Positions 47,651 through 59,630 of a stretch of 64,000 bases of DNA are shown here, one piece after another (positions within the stretch are counted from its first letter, which is position 1; every line of letters begins with the position of its first letter). The stretch is from Bactrocera neohumeralis (lineage: Eukaryota; Arthropoda; Insecta; Diptera; Tephritidae): assembly GCF_024586455.1 (NCBI RefSeq), contig NC_065921.1, positions 10,943,401 through 11,007,400 on the forward strand. The letters are read 5' to 3'. The notes beneath the pieces were generated by a model that searched no databases, was not told where the DNA came from, and saw only the letters and a program-made list of their open reading frames with translations. The position numbers and the translations under genes are program-made.

Positions 47651-49305
47651 TACGTATATTTCACAGAGTAACCGATATTACAGAAAGTCAGCTATAATCA
47701 CCGAAGTTCACTTATGCGGTATGTGAGGGCTTGGAAACTTATGGTTTGATTTCGGCAACTTTTGGTCAAATTGTATGGCAAGAATTGAGGCAATATTTGT
47801 TCGGATAACTTGGTTGTTGGTGTTCCGATACCTTGGTTGTTTCAGGATTTATGAACTTTAAAGTCTAAGATGGAGTTTCACACTATGTTATTAGGATGTC
47901 ATGTTTATATGATGCACCAAATATTATTAAAATCGGTAGAGGTGTTCCTCAGATGAATGATTTTACCTAAAAGTGCGTGATACCTTACCAACTGTAACGG
48001 AATCCTATGCAATGCTTCCATATCATCTTTACTGCATAATTTAATGCTTCGGATGTATGTATTTCTTTAGCATCTTAGTAGTTTAGTATAACTTGCGTAA
48101 ACATCACGGTGATTTAATTTCCTTGAGCTTTCTAATGTCTTTCTGAAAATATAATCATAACACATAATAGAGCGGAAGTTTGTCGAAGTCTAAGCTGTCT
48201 AAGTGCTACATTATTATTATTATTATTTTTTAATAATTTATTTTAATTTTACATCTCTTAGCTTTGCAAGTTGAGAATCCACTACGCCGCCGCAGTGCAT
48301 CCAAATTAAATTACAGCCAAACCCAAGCAAATTTCACTAAATTTCATTTCCACATGCTGCTGCGACGCTTCTTTGTTTTTATACTTAAGAAATTTTCTTT
48401 CAATCCTTAAAAGCATTTTAAAAGCGACGCGCAGTAATAACTTTCACACATCCTTGCAAACTCTTGCCCGGGTGCAAGCGTGTAAGCGTAAACGGTACAC
48501 AAGTCTGGGAGTAAATGCGTGTGTTTGTGTGGGTGCATGTGTGGGTAAACAAAAGGCCTTACCACCAAGTCAATTTTGAGAATTATCACTACCGTCAACG
48601 TTGTGGCGTTCCGCAAGTTACGAAAAATAATAACAACAATCAAATTGCTGCGAGCGAGAGCAGTTCTTTGGGAAGGGGAAATTCTGTGAGAAAGCAGCAA
48701 ACTGCAACTACAAGTAAGCTTAAATTTAACATAAGTGCTCGACACACACACGCGCCAACAGCTAGATGTACACATATGCTTATGTGGTCGCACTACATTT
48801 GCCTCCGAAGCATTTTTGCCGCGCAGACTTTTTAATGAAGAAAATTAATGTAATCGCTTTACGCGGCGTCTAAAATATTCTTGGTGAATGAAGCATACGC
48901 GCTGCTTACTTCCACCACACCGCATTTGCTTGATGAAATACGCGCGCATTGCTTTTGTTGTTGTTTTACACAGGTAAGCAATAACTTAGACCGCTTTGCC
49001 GAACAAAGCAAACACATTACGGTTAAAATTTACAGTTCTTCTTGTCGAAGGTACATAAATGTAGGAAGTGGTGATAAAATGCGCTCCAGAGAGCGTTAGT
49101 TGAACCTCTAATGCGATATTCTGTATATTGTTGTGTTTACGGTTATATAAATAAACATATTTAATTATAAAGTACAATAACGGTTTCTTAAAAACAATGC
49201 AAAAGCAAGGGCTTGAGTGAAGGTGCGAAAAAAGCATAGGAGACAAGGCAAAATATAAATTTCTGTTTAACAACAGAGAAAGCTTGAAGAAAGAACAGGT
49301 AAAGA
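47651..49305. other. No gene recognised
   Basis: AT-rich to 48240, then more balanced with TG microsatellites near 48520 and a CA run near 48745. Open frames at 48373-48835 overlap on both strands without motifs. Confidence 0.45.
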
Positions 49306-49309
49306 CACT

Positions 49310-50235
49310 AATTGTTGTTGTTGTAACGGGTACCTAGTCCTCGTTAGGATGGTAAGAATTATTAGATAAGTTGTAACCGACGTCATCCAACAGAAGGCCC
49401 AACAGAAGGCCCGTGCTGTTTCGACATGGTCGGACCAAAGGGAGAGGGTTGCCAGATGAGTAGGGTTTGTGGGGCGTGCAAGGAGGTGGCCAGAGTTACG
49501 CGTAGACTCATAACACGGTGGACATATATTAGATATGTCGGGGTTTATTCTGGATAAGTAGGTGTTTACCTTGCTGCAGTATTCAGAACGAAGCTGGGCA
49601 AGGGTTACTTTCGTTCTCGCGGCAACTCGAGCTGTTCGTCTACAATGGGTGGTGGTTTGACTACAAGTATGCCTTACACTGAGAGGGAAAGATGTTGATG
49701 GCGCCACTGTGAATAACGGGCAGTACTTTTCGGAAGTTCATTGCGTCCGAAGTCTGGTCGTCGTATTGCTTGATGTCGTCAACGTAGTTGAGGAATGACC
49801 TCTTGATGCTTCTAGGAGGCGATTCCGCTCCAAGCAGTTGATTGTAGGGATGATTTTGGCGAAAGGGTCCAGTGAAACTACTTGGAGAGGAGTTCATTAT
49901 GCTGCTTAGCTAGGATCATACGGGCCTCACTATGCAGGTCTTCGATAGAAGCAATCAAGAGGCAGCCTGTCGTAGTTCGAAGTGGAATGTTCTGACAAGT
50001 TTGCAGCTTCCTCTTCTGCGTTTTGCTGCATCTAGGCGACCATATTGATGGGCGTAGTTGTAGGTCGCCCGATTGCCTTGAAGTTAATTTTGTGGAGAAT
50101 TTTGTTGCGGCTCTGTACTTTGGCAATAATCGTGGCCGTGTGAGGAGTGAACACAGGCTGTCGAGTGTCACACAAAAAATCTGAGGGTTATTGTCAGTCC
50201 GAATCTTAACGCCATCGACTTCGACATATTAAGGC
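49310..50235 (-). mobile_element. 5'-truncated Jockey-type retrotransposon
   Basis: Minus strand: VDGVKIRTDNNPQIFCVTLD near 50160-50220, then KTQKRKLQTCQN, LRTTTGCLLIASIEDLHSEA and KQHNELLSK. This is the post-polymerase region of Jockey-clade ORF2 ('kILGVTfDs...LRtaTGcl...LH.E...l.v..H..lLs.qf'). The Asn-Asn-Pro-Gln-Ile segment replaces the usual 'PKILG'. A 3' UTR-like part follows, ending in a (CAA)n tail at 49310-49325. The copy at 24130-24630 is a shorter member. Confidence 0.8.
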
Positions 50236-50804
50236 GCAAAACATTACTCGACACTCTGGATCTTATATAACCCATAAAAGAATAATTTTGTCATATGATT
50301 ATTTTCTTCAACACACCGACATTTCAAAAAATAATCTTTGAATGCGTCTTTTTCATTTTAATTTGTCACTGGTCGAACATATTTAGTAATCAGCAAAGTG
50401 TATGAACCTTAAGGTCATCGTAGAATAGTGGTTACAGCGGCTATACCCTCTCAGCATATAGTTCTCAGTTTCCGACAAACAGCAGAAAACACATACAAAT
50501 TTAGCCAGACTCATAGCGATCTTTTTTTAGCAAGCCACTGTGAGATCCGCGCGCCTTATTTTGATAAAAAATGATCATAATTTACTTCTGGAAATAAAGT
50601 AATAATTATCCATTTTCATAAGTCGGTTATGGAAAAAATAAACTACTGAAGCTATATATATATGGATAATATTGCATTTTCTTTACACTTTATATAAATA
50701 TTTAAATCATCACTCTAAGTAAAGTCGACTTTTCTCTTCGTTTTCAGTGAGAACAAATTTAAAAAAACGAGACACAGTCTACTTTCTATCTACACAACGA
50801 AAAT
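50236..50804. other. 3' flank of the TsetseEP-like gene 4
   Basis: AT-rich spacer. Nothing specific is seen. Confidence 0.5.
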
Positions 50805-51620
50805 TTACGAGGCAAGAGGAGCGGCTGAGCTAGCAACAGAAGCAGTACTGTCATCGGCAGCAGAACTATCTGGGGGAGCAGTACTGGAGGTAGCTGCAGT
50901 AGTGGAGCCTGGTAAACCACTGACGAAGCATGCATATAACTCCTTATAAGTTTCGGCAGTCTGCGTGGTGTAGGTGCGCTGAGCAGCGCTGGTGCAAGAA
51001 GTCTCCGTATCACTAATCATTTGCAATCCACTCTTCAGTGAAAGCGCTGCAGTCGAGGCGCTATCCGAGAGCGTATAGATGTCCAAAATATCGGCTGAGG
51101 ACTAGTTTAAGGGAAGAATAGTTAGTTCACAGACATGATTTTACTTCCAATAACACACTTACAGCGGTGACGTAGCAGTTGAAGAAGTCCAGGGTATCAT
51201 TGTCGCTGTTGCATGTGGTGAAAGCACTGCATATGCTGGCGGTCTGATTCACAAAGGCAACGCGGTTCTGGGCAGCAGTAGCGGTGAGATTCGCTGATGC
51301 TTGCGTGGCCACGGTGACACATTTCTCATACTGCGTCGAGAAATTCGCGGAGATTTGGTTTATGATTGGCATATAGTAATTGAAGCACTCAGTGGTGACT
51401 GTGGGGTCAGCGGCGCCGCCCATGGCATTAGCCTCAGCCAACAGGCGGAGTACGCCGTGGTCAGCAGACCTCACGTCGACACCAAAAGGTATAGCCTGGC
51501 AAGTTAGGAGGATTTTAAAATATTAAATAAAAAATTATTGACAAAATAATTGTATTATACACTTACCGCCGCAGCGCCAATTAGAGCCAAGCAAAAGCTA
51601 GTTACAGCGAAAGTTTGCAT
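50805..51620 (-). CDS. TsetseEP (DUF725)-like secreted protein 1
   Basis: Minus strand, three exons. Exon 1 (51620-51567) encodes the signal peptide MQTFAVTSFCLALIGAAA. Exon 2 is 51495-51163 and exon 3 is 51101-50805. The introns are 71 and 61 bp, both phase 0. The product is 227 residues. The mature protein has seven cysteines in the contexts TECFNYYMPI (Cys55), YEKCV, SICSAF, TTCN, FFNCY, TSCTS and YACFV. The spacing and the ADPxVTxECF-YYxPI opening match the TsetseEP/DUF725 family of extracellular fly proteins, named after a tsetse midgut protein. Sequons NFS, NLT and NQT suggest N-glycosylation. The C-terminal 30 residues are Ser/Thr/Ala-rich and unique to this copy. The odd cysteine count leaves one free for dimerisation. 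The family call is from motif recognition; the function is not known. Confidence 0.85.
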
Positions 51621-51652
51621 GTTGATAGGTCGTTAGCTCTTACTTCTCGAAC

Positions 51653-51690
51653 GCTAATGAGCTGCCCGCTAATTAAAGTCGTATTTTATA
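51653..51690 (-). promoter_or_regulatory. Core promoter of TsetseEP-like gene 1
   Basis: On the minus strand TATAAAAT is at 51690-51683 and initiator TCATTA at 51660-51655 (start A about 51658), 32 bp apart. Confidence 0.8.
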
Positions 51691-51748
51691 GTAGAAATTT
51701 GTGCCCTTGAAGTAATCGTCTGATTTTGCAAATCACAAATTTTTGTGA

Positions 51749-51758
51749 TTGATTGAGT
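51749..51758 (-). promoter_or_regulatory. Upstream ACTCAATCAA block, gene 4
   Basis: ACTCAATCAA on the minus strand, 100 bp upstream of the predicted start. The same word lies upstream of the gene at 56883, and all but its first base upstream of the gene at 61560. Candidate shared cis-element. Confidence 0.5.
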
Positions 51759-51779
51759 AGTGTGTGGGTCATTATCGAT

Positions 51780-52174
51780 TGTTTTTGGAAAGCAATTATG
51801 TTGAAGGCAACATATATTTTTAGGTATTGCTCACATGCAACGATGGGCCAAGGGGCTTGGAAAGTGTATGTAAAAAAGACTCAAAAGCGCACGTGATATT
51901 TATGAATGACATTAAATCTTTTCAAACGTGCCCTAATGGAATGTCAATGCTTAGAATTATACATGAAGGCATTTGACTCTAAAATAGAATCAGACTAAAT
52001 TCTAAAAAAAAAACTTGTTATGCAAATTTGAATATATTATCATGAACCTTCGTGAATCCGATTTTTAGTCGAACTATTATATTATTGTAATCATTTGTGT
52101 TTAGAAACGCTGTTAGAAAGAGTATTCTTGATACTTTACAAAAAGTTGCAACAACAAACTACTATGAGCAATAA
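51780..52174. other. No gene recognised
   Basis: AT-rich spacer between the gene 4 upstream region and a mariner relic. Confidence 0.5.
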
Positions 52175-52640
52175 ATAGTAAGACTTTGTTCATAATTTCA
52201 AAACTTATTCTTCAAAATCAATGTCGTGCCCCTTAAAGTAATCACCTTGGCCACAAAACACTTGTGCCAACGTTTTTCCAATTCTCGAAACAGTTGTTAA
52301 AGTCAATTTCCGGAATAGCCTTCAATGCGCGTAGCGATTCACGTTTAATGTCTCTTCTTCACTTGACTCAAAATCAAAATTAATTGACTCAATAGCCAGA
52401 AGTCACACGAAGCTAAATTAAGCGAATACGGTAGTTACGGCACGATACTGGTTGAACATTTTACGAAACCTCAAGCAGAATCAATGCAGTATGCGACGAT
52501 GCATTATCGTAGTGAAAAAACCAAGAGTTGTCGGCCAATAATTACGGCCCTTTTTTATGAATATCTTCGCGAAAACGACGCATAACCTTCAAATAGTATT
52601 CCTTGTTGACAATTTGGCCGGCTGCTAAGGTTTTAAAGAC
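52175..52640 (-). pseudogene. Mariner-type transposase 3' fragment
   Basis: Minus strand: WFFHYDNASSHTALIL with one frame change near 52480-52530 (second catalytic block, Asp kept), then a broken segment. Next is ESLRALKAIPEIDFNNCFEN and a C-terminal end near 52200. It aligns with 1656-1790, so the two are the same family. Only the C-terminal half is present. Confidence 0.7.
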
Positions 52641-53559
52641 ATATTATTGTACAACTTTTGAAATATTTTAGAAAAACTTTTCAATGAAAAATATTAATAA
52701 ATAAGCCTGTGACGGTGAATTTCCAGAAGCGCCTTGAAAAAAAGTGGTTTGCGGTGAACATTATAACTTGTTACCGGATCATCTGAAACAAAAAAATAAT
52801 ATGCGTTTTAAAGGTGGCGTATTTCTCAAGTTAAAAAAAATATCTTTTATTTTTTGCAGCACTTGGAAGTAAAAAGCACGATTTTAGCTCAAAAAATCGC
52901 GGTTAATTTGTTAATAAAAAATGGAATAAAATAGAAAAAAACTCTATCTGATTACCTGTTGATCTATATGAAGAAGTAATGTTCAATATGATGGGTTCAG
53001 TAGATTTTGAGTTGTAATGTTCACGAACTTCAAAAATAACATTTTCGGGAAAATCGATTTGAAGTTTTTTATACATCATAGTCAAGTATCACGATCGGTC
53101 GTAACTCCGTTAGTTTGACTATAATTGACTCAAAAATTGTACACAATATTCTCGACATATTGGTCGATTAGAAAAATAATAATAAAAAAATAAATGCAAA
53201 AAACAAATTTTTAAACCCCCTCCTTAACGCTAATGATTATTTTGATATAACATTTGACACAGATGTCACTGAAAGTCATACCAGCCTTAAAAAAAAATAT
53301 TTCGACAATTAGATTATTGCGCGAAACTTAAATTAAAAAGTCTTACTACTTTTTGCCCACATTAGTATTTCGTTTCATGAAAATTATTTATGTACCATCT
53401 AATCAAAACCAAACGTGACTGATTTTTCTAAACTGGTAGAAAGAACCCTTTTTTGTGATCGTGTAAAGTTTGATCTCGATATAACTAATATTGGGTGTTT
53501 GGCAACTATTTATTTACAACCTAAAACATTTTCTGGAAATTTTTACCAAAGGAAAAAAA
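52641..53559. other. No gene; interspersed low-complexity words
   Basis: 'ggatcatctgaaaca' at about 52777-52791 is shared with 15574-15590. The remainder is AT-rich and non-coding. Confidence 0.4.
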
Positions 53560-53740
53560 TATTAACAATAAGTTTAAGAAATCGTTGAAAATTTTACAAA
53601 AGAACTTTGGAGAGTCTACTTTGTTACGAACACAAGTATTTGAGTGGCACGAAGGATTCAGCGAAACTCATGAAGCCTTTGAAAACTTGGCTCATGTCCT
53701 CCATTCACCTCTATTAATTACATAACGTCGAAAAAGTTAA
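53560..53740 (+). pseudogene. Mariner helix-turn-helix fragment
   Basis: The plus strand reads STLLRTQVFEWHEGFSETHE, matching the mariner N-terminal 'tLSRTQVFEWHkRF..GRE' block. The HTH core is clear, but no other part of the element is visible. Confidence 0.6.
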
Positions 53741-55055
53741 ACCGTGTTGGAATTATAAAGATAGTAAAGGTTCTAAAAATCTCTTATAAATCAACTCAAA
53801 ATATTTTGGTTCTGGGCGATCTAGTGCCGTCGCAGCAAAAAGATTGTAACTCAGTCTTGGAATATGAAATTATAGAACTCACACCCGCACTCAACATTTC
53901 AAAAATTAGAGATCAAAGTGAGAATCGGGAAACAATTTTTTTGTCTAGGAGCGGTGCCGTTTTCGTCTAAGCTCTGTGAATTCAATAATTTCGATCAACG
54001 TTTATTGCTAGTAAATATTTGTATTTTTTACCTATTAAGATAAAAAACGCGTACTCGGAAGATCAATGAGTTCGGCAAGTTGTTTCGAGGTTCCACACAG
54101 CCCAATTCTAAACTTTCAATCCATATCTTTTAAGTATTAAAAACTTAATACCTTCTCTACAACCAAGAATAATAACAATTTCTTTGAGCTTTATAACGTC
54201 ACCTACGAAAGTCGGCGGATTAAAAACAAGCAATCTACTAAAAATATTTCTTAAATTTCTTTTATTTCAACCTGTTTAATTGATCGATCAAGTTTGGTCG
54301 TAAGTGCCATACTCTCCACAGTGGCCTACCATCTAACAGTGCATCCACTGGTGTCTAACCTCAAGTGCATGTGCAACATAACGAAACTCCAAAATGACAA
54401 AGTCGTCCATAGAATTATAAAAAACGTATTTTATAAATTGTAAAAACATTAAACTCTTTTAAATATTCATTTATTTTAAAATGTCTAAAAATATTTCGAA
54501 TACTCAAATCATAGGCGTAATTGTCTCCTTGTACTGATATCAATATTTTTCTATTTTTTGGCTTCTCATTCCTCTTATCTCAATTAATTGGTAGCATGTG
54601 AACTGTTGTATATGATGATCTGATAACGGATATGAAACATATGTACATGTACGTATATCGTAGTACAATTAATTACAGTTAAGTATATGTGATAATGGTA
54701 TTAAGGTGACTAGCAAAAAAAAAAGATATGACAATGTAAAAACTCTATAAGTAGTCGGGAGGTGAAAGTGAACGTGAATTATTTATTGACACCTTTGACA
54801 ATATTAGTTGTTGAATTTAAAGAATTAAGCGATTTCTAGCGTTATATGCAATATTTTGAAATCAATTTGAAACTAACATTTAATAACAATTAATGTGTAT
54901 ATTAAAACTCAATGAAATAACGATGAGGAAAAAATGGAGAACTTCATTGAGTGAGAATTTATTTCATTCTAATTGCATTTTACTATTTTCATCGCTTATG
55001 TACTATTTTTGAAGTCAATTTTGACTACCTATATTTGAGTGTATGTGAATATTGT
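53741..55055. other. No gene recognised
   Basis: AT-rich unique sequence; no exon, repeat or element supported. Confidence 0.5.
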
Positions 55056-55058
55056 AAA

Positions 55059-56092
55059 GGGTGAACCATTTCGATGTTCCCATCTCTTTTAAAGAAAAAA
55101 CAGAAACTTCAAATTTAATGGGAATATTTATTACCATTCGAAAGAATATTCTTTGGCTTTAATTTTTTGAAGCTTCTTTCTTTCAAATGTTGGCCCCCGC
55201 TATGCCTCATATGATCCAAACGTTGAGTCCAATTTTTGATGACTTGTTGAAGCATTTCGGCGGGTAACTACCGAATGACACGAGTGATGTTTTGCTCCAA
55301 GGTTTGAATCGAAGCGGTGTCCTATTACACGAACTTGGTAGCCAATCGACCGACCCAAAACGTAAAACTATCTGCTCACCGAAGTGTTCTCTCAACAAAT
55401 TCATTGATTGATGTGATTTGTGGTAAGTGGCGCTGTCTTCTTGAAAACAAATGTCGCCGAGGTCACAAGCTTTAATTCCAGGCATCAAATAGTCGGTTAT
55501 TATGGCACAGTAACGGTCGACATTGACGGTTACCTTCATACCGGCATCATTTTTGAAGAAATATGGACCGATGATTTCACCGGCTCACAAACTATACCAA
55601 ACCGTTGTTTTTTCTAGATGAAATGACTGCTCTTGACTCTCTTCAGGTTGCTCTTCGTCCCAAATGCGGTCAATTTTGCTTGTTTACATATCCATTGAGC
55701 CAGAAATGGGCTCATCGCTGAACGAAATTTGGCTCGAAAACGTCGGAACTTCTTTGAGCTTTTCAAGAGCCGTACTTCAGTCCGAGCTGCTGACGGTCTT
55801 AGTGTACAGTCTTAGCTACGGGTGCTATATTTTCTTCACTGGTTGCTGGACGTGGTCTTTTCGATCGAATATTATTCAATAATAAAAACTGGGTCTCACG
55901 ATGGGTAATGGTGTTGCAAATATGAATGAATTTTAATAATAAAATTTAACGATTTGTAAGCGTTGTTTAGGCGAAAGTCTTTCCATAATGAAATGCCAAA
56001 CAATATCCCTGAACACAAACAACATGACAGCTTGACACGACTCACGCGTGATCTCTAAAAAAAGGCTATTGAAAAAAGTGCTTTGATCACCC
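55059..56092 (-). mobile_element. Mariner-superfamily element, GGGTGATCC-TIR family, longest copy
   Basis: Ends GGGTGAACC at 55059 and inverted GATCACCC at 56085-56092. The right end also matches the 'TTTTTCAATA' step of the copies at 30412 and 63538. The minus strand at 55539-55207 encodes VTVNVDRYCAIITDYLMPGI, then CFQEDSATYHKSHQSMNLLR. In the family's second catalytic block (WFQQDGATCHTA) the Asp is kept but Trp is lost. Then comes FGSVDWLPSSCNRTPLRFKP, where 'cDLTPLDFFLW' has lost both its Asp residues. About 1.03 kb with internal deletion of the N-terminal region. Non-functional. Confidence 0.75.
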
Positions 56093-56700
56093 GTTAGAAA
56101 AAAATCGATCGCTCCAATCTATATAAATGATCAGAGTGAAGAGCTGAGAATGGCTTAGATATGTCGTATATAAGGGAATTTTATCAGTTTTTCAGATTCG
56201 AAATTAAAATTTGTAAACGTTCTTTTCTCCTCAGGAGGCCACTCACTTATCAGAATCGCCAATACTTCGTAAAAAAAGCAACATCTTCTCCATGTTTGAG
56301 CTCTTCTCTGTATCCAAATTTTCCCCTTCCTAAAGTAAGCCAACAAGGTATGAGCAGAGGTCTCACTAAAAGAAAAAATACCCGGTTGTTTGTTCGATTC
56401 ACACTCTTCAAAGTTTACCGATTCAAAAGCAACTTTTGTAATGCTTAGACACAATCAAATTTACTTGGTGAATTTGATGAAAACTTATCACTGAATTACC
56501 ATTTATTTAAAATCTCAAGCACTCATTGTTGGCTAAGACACCAAGAAGAGCTGGCATACTTGTATAGCGAAACTTCAATTTGAACTAATAGTGTTGTAAT
56601 TAAAAATAAGTGACTCACGCATTTGCTGCGCGAGTCGTTTCCGACAGGCCTCCTAGCTTTGAAGCGTCACAACTTTCTTGCCTTAAACGATAAAAAGTAA
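56093..56700. other. No gene recognised
   Basis: Short open frames on both strands at 56155-56454 have no motif. At 56108-56135 there is a faint family R word ('gatcagagtgaagagctga'). Confidence 0.4.
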
Positions 56701-56710
56701 AGCTGTAGAT

Positions 56711-56720
56711 ACTCAATCAA
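56711..56720 (+). promoter_or_regulatory. Upstream ACTCAATCAA block, gene 5
   Basis: ACTCAATCAAAATT, 132 bp upstream of the predicted start. It shares sequence and exact distance with the block at 61398 upstream of the neighbouring paralogue. Confidence 0.55.
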
Positions 56721-56810
56721 AATTGTAACTATATAAATACGAAGTTATAACAAAATTGGCAAATTTTTCAATATCTATAAACATTTAACTATAGATATGA
56801 ACATAATTGT

Positions 56811-56848
56811 TATGGTAAACTGACTCGGAAATGCTGCTGCTCATTTGA
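56811..56848 (+). promoter_or_regulatory. Core promoter of gene 5, TATA degenerate
   Basis: Initiator TCATTT lies at 56841-56846 (start A about 56843). At the expected TATA position (56811) the sequence is TATGGTAA instead of TATAAAAG. A better TATAAATA at 56732 is too far from this initiator, but could use another start near 56763. Confidence 0.5.
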
Positions 56849-56882
56849 CCGAAAGAACTCGCGAAGTAAACGACTGGACATT

Positions 56883-57635
56883 ATGCAAACGTTGATTTTC
56901 ACAATTTTGGTTGCGACACTCATCGTCAGCACAACGGTAAAGGCAATAAATTTCGAACATAAATGCACACACTAACATATTATATAACATTTCAGGCTGT
57001 ACTACCGTTTGCTGTTGCTAAGGCCGAAGCAGATGAAGACGTTATCTATTTGCTGGGTCAAAATACGGTTTTAGGGGGTTCGGCTGATCCCGAAATCACA
57101 TCCCAATGTTTCACTTACTACATGCCGATCTTAAATCAAATTTCGCTGAACTTCTCAATGCAATATGAGCTATGCGTTACTGCGGCCTCACAAGCAGCAA
57201 CCAAGCTATCCGCCTCGGCAGCGCAGAATCGTGCTATTCTCGTAAATGAAACGACCACCATCTGCAATGCATTCGCTTCGTGCAACAACGAGAGCAATAT
57301 TTTGGACTTTCTCAGTTGCTATGCCACAGCTGTAAGTATTTTTTGAATGCTATCACTTATTTTTGATCCAACTGTAACATCTTTTTCCCGACCAGGCCTC
57401 TGCTGATATCCATGAATTCTTTAATATATCTACTAACGCTTCGAATGCAGCTGTTTCATTGAAGAGTGGGCTGCAACAGATCAGTGATACTGAGCAAATC
57501 TGCCAAAATAAAGCCCAACAGACATACTCATCACAGGCTATGAAAACGTATAAGGAATTATATGCCTGCTTCGCTAATGGGTTGCCAACTGCTAGTACTA
57601 GTGCTAGTACTAGTGGCATAACGGTTAACACATAA
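56883..57635 (+). CDS. TsetseEP (DUF725)-like secreted protein 2
   Basis: Three exons: 56883-56936, 56996-57331 and 57396-57635. Introns are 59 and 64 bp, both phase 0 and at the same positions as in the two paralogues. The product is 209 residues. Exon 1 is the signal peptide MQTLIFTILVATLIVSTT. Seven cysteines lie in family contexts: SQCFTYYMPI (Cys56), YELCV, TICNAF, ASCN, LSCY, QICQN and YACFA. Sequons include NFS, NET, NES and NIS. The C-terminal tail is short and carries a Thr-Ser-Ala-Ser repeat made by 'gctagtactagt' duplication at about 57591-57614. The second exon-2 sequon (NLT in the paralogues) is KLS here. The frame is intact and splice sites are canonical. AATAAA follows at 57774-57779. 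Extracellular; function unknown. Confidence 0.88.
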
Positions 57636-58384
57636 AATCTGCATAAGAAATGGTTCAATATTTATTGCTATACAAAACTTATATATAGTCATGCTAATAA
57701 TACCATTTAAGTGAATGCAATTATGAAAAGGAGGAATTGTGTTTAACGAAAAATTTTATTTTTAAAGTATGGCAATAAATATACACATGACATAGCTCTT
57801 TACCTTTCATTGAATAATGCCACTTAAAGGGTGAGTATTGCTACATATTATGTAGGAAGGATATAGTTCTTTAAGAGGAAATTACTCGTATTGCTTTGCT
57901 TTGAAAATGATTAAACACTTGACCGTACTAAATTCTTAAAAATTACTACCACATAACACTGCTTGGAAAAACTCGTTTCCTGCCTTGGAACCTCCTATAT
58001 TGCTGCCTTGGTGCAGACACCACAGTTCTCTAGACTACTCGTTTTTTTAGCTTAAATGAAATTGTTCAAAAGATGGAATTAGAAGATCACTACTACAGAA
58101 TTTGCAACCATTTGTCAATTTCTTCAGACAACAAGTAATGTTAGAGCTGCCACCTTATACCGCTAATTGTATTCATGTTTGAAGGCATTAAAATTTTTTA
58201 TCGGCAACTTCTACATTTGAAGATTAGCTGCCATTATCTTAATAAACAGAAGTAGTTTACCACCGACTGGAAATGTATTAACGGGCATGCGTAGAGGTCT
58301 CAGAGGCATACATTGTGACAAGAAAGTACCCGGGATTTGTAAATAAAACGCAAACTATTTAATTATTCATCAATACTTATATTG
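57636..58384. other. 3' UTR of gene 5 then spacer
   Basis: AATAAA at 57774-57779 is a plausible polyadenylation signal. Beyond it, AT-rich DNA without recognised content. Confidence 0.5.
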
Positions 58385-58545
58385 TCGTCTTCAAGGTAGT
58401 CCCCACCAGATGTAACACTCTTTTTTTCCAGTCCTCGAAACACTTTCCATAAGCACTTTTTGGGTTAGCCTTAAGCTTTTTTAGCGAATTGTGTTTTATC
58501 TCTTCGTTCCACTGAAAACCGGTTCCATTCCCATGATTTTTGACT
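58385..58545 (-). pseudogene. Mariner C-terminal fragment
   Basis: The minus strand reads KKLKANPKSAYGKCFEDWKK followed by a frame-shifted 'GDYLEDDN' end. This is the mariner C-terminus ('aYkkCFddWkkRWhkCI...GdYFEGD'). Confidence 0.7.
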
Positions 58546-58559
58546 TACTTGCATGCTCA

Positions 58560-58744
58560 TAAACCCATGTCTCATTGGCTATGAAGTGATTTATCGCAAC
58601 GAGTCGAGTTCATACACAAAATATCTTTCAAAATCATTCGAATGAACACGCGAGAGATGTCGAGCTCTTTTGCCATCTCTCTAACACTTGCCGAAGGATT
58701 TTCAAGCACCATAACCTTCACTTTTTCATATTGCGTAGTTGAAA
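58560..58744 (-). pseudogene. Fragment of a second mariner-superfamily element
   Basis: The minus strand reads QYEKVKVMVLENPSASVREM and AKELDISRVFIRMILKDIL, a second helix-turn-helix unit of a Tc1/mariner-type transposase. It belongs to a family distinct from the adjacent plus-strand copy. Confidence 0.6.
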
Positions 58745-59630
58745 AAGTCTTTTCCTATTTTGTCGCTCTGGTCGACCTATCGTTAAAAAAATCGATGAAA
58801 TGATGGAAAGTATTGATCAGGGCCATCACATGAGCAGCCATGACATCGCTAAGGAACTTAACGTTCATCATCAAACAGTTTTGTAGCATTTAAAAAAGGT
58901 TGGCTCCAAAAAAAGCTCGATGTTTGGGTACCACATGAATGATCTGTGAAAAATTTAATAGACCGAATTAACATCTGCGATGAAATCGAACCATTTCTGA
59001 AGCGAATGGTAACAGGAGACGAAAAGTGGATCAAATACGACAATAATATGCGAAAAAGATCATGGTCCAGCGTGGTGAAGCTCAACGAATGGTCGCAAAG
59101 CCAGAACTGGCGCCTTGAAAGATTACGTTGAGTGTTTGATGGGATTGCAGAGGAATCATCCACTTTGAGCGGCTCAAGCCTGTTCGAACGCATGATTATA
59201 CACCTTACTGTCAACGACTAATGAGATTGAAACAAGCAATCAAAAAAACGGCCAGAACTGATCAACAGAAAGTACTTCATCTTCCATTAGGACAACGCTA
59301 GACCACACACACTTTTGACAACTCGACAAAAACTGGGAGAGCTTGGCTGTGAAGTTTTGTTGCTTCCAACCAATAGCCCTGATCTTGCATCATCGCACTT
59401 TCATTTGTTTCGGTCAATGCTGAACTTCCTTATTGGAGTAAAGTTAACTTAAAGAGAAGCCTGTGGAAATTACTTGTCGCAGACTTCCGCCGAGAAACCA
59501 GAAAAGTTTTACACTGATGCAACTATGTCTCTAACGGAAAAAGTATTGGTTCATTGAAGTTCAGTATAAACTTAAAAAAATAAGTTGAAGTTTGGTTAGA
59601 AATATGAAAAGACTTTTTTACTACCCAATA
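58745..59630 (+). pseudogene. Mos1-like mariner relic
   Basis: Plus-strand blocks in order: SGRPIVKKIDEMMESI; SHDIAKELNVHHQTV; KLDVWVPHE; FLKRMVTGDEKWIKYDN (first catalytic Asp kept); a DNARPHTLLTTRQKLGELG block preceded by a stop in place of the residue before Asp; and SPDLASSHFHLF, in which the third catalytic Asp (normally in TDYHFF) is His. The C-terminus is PEKFYTDAT-MSLTEK. Several stops and frameshifts. A clear but dead copy of the mauritiana/Mos1 type. Confidence 0.8.
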
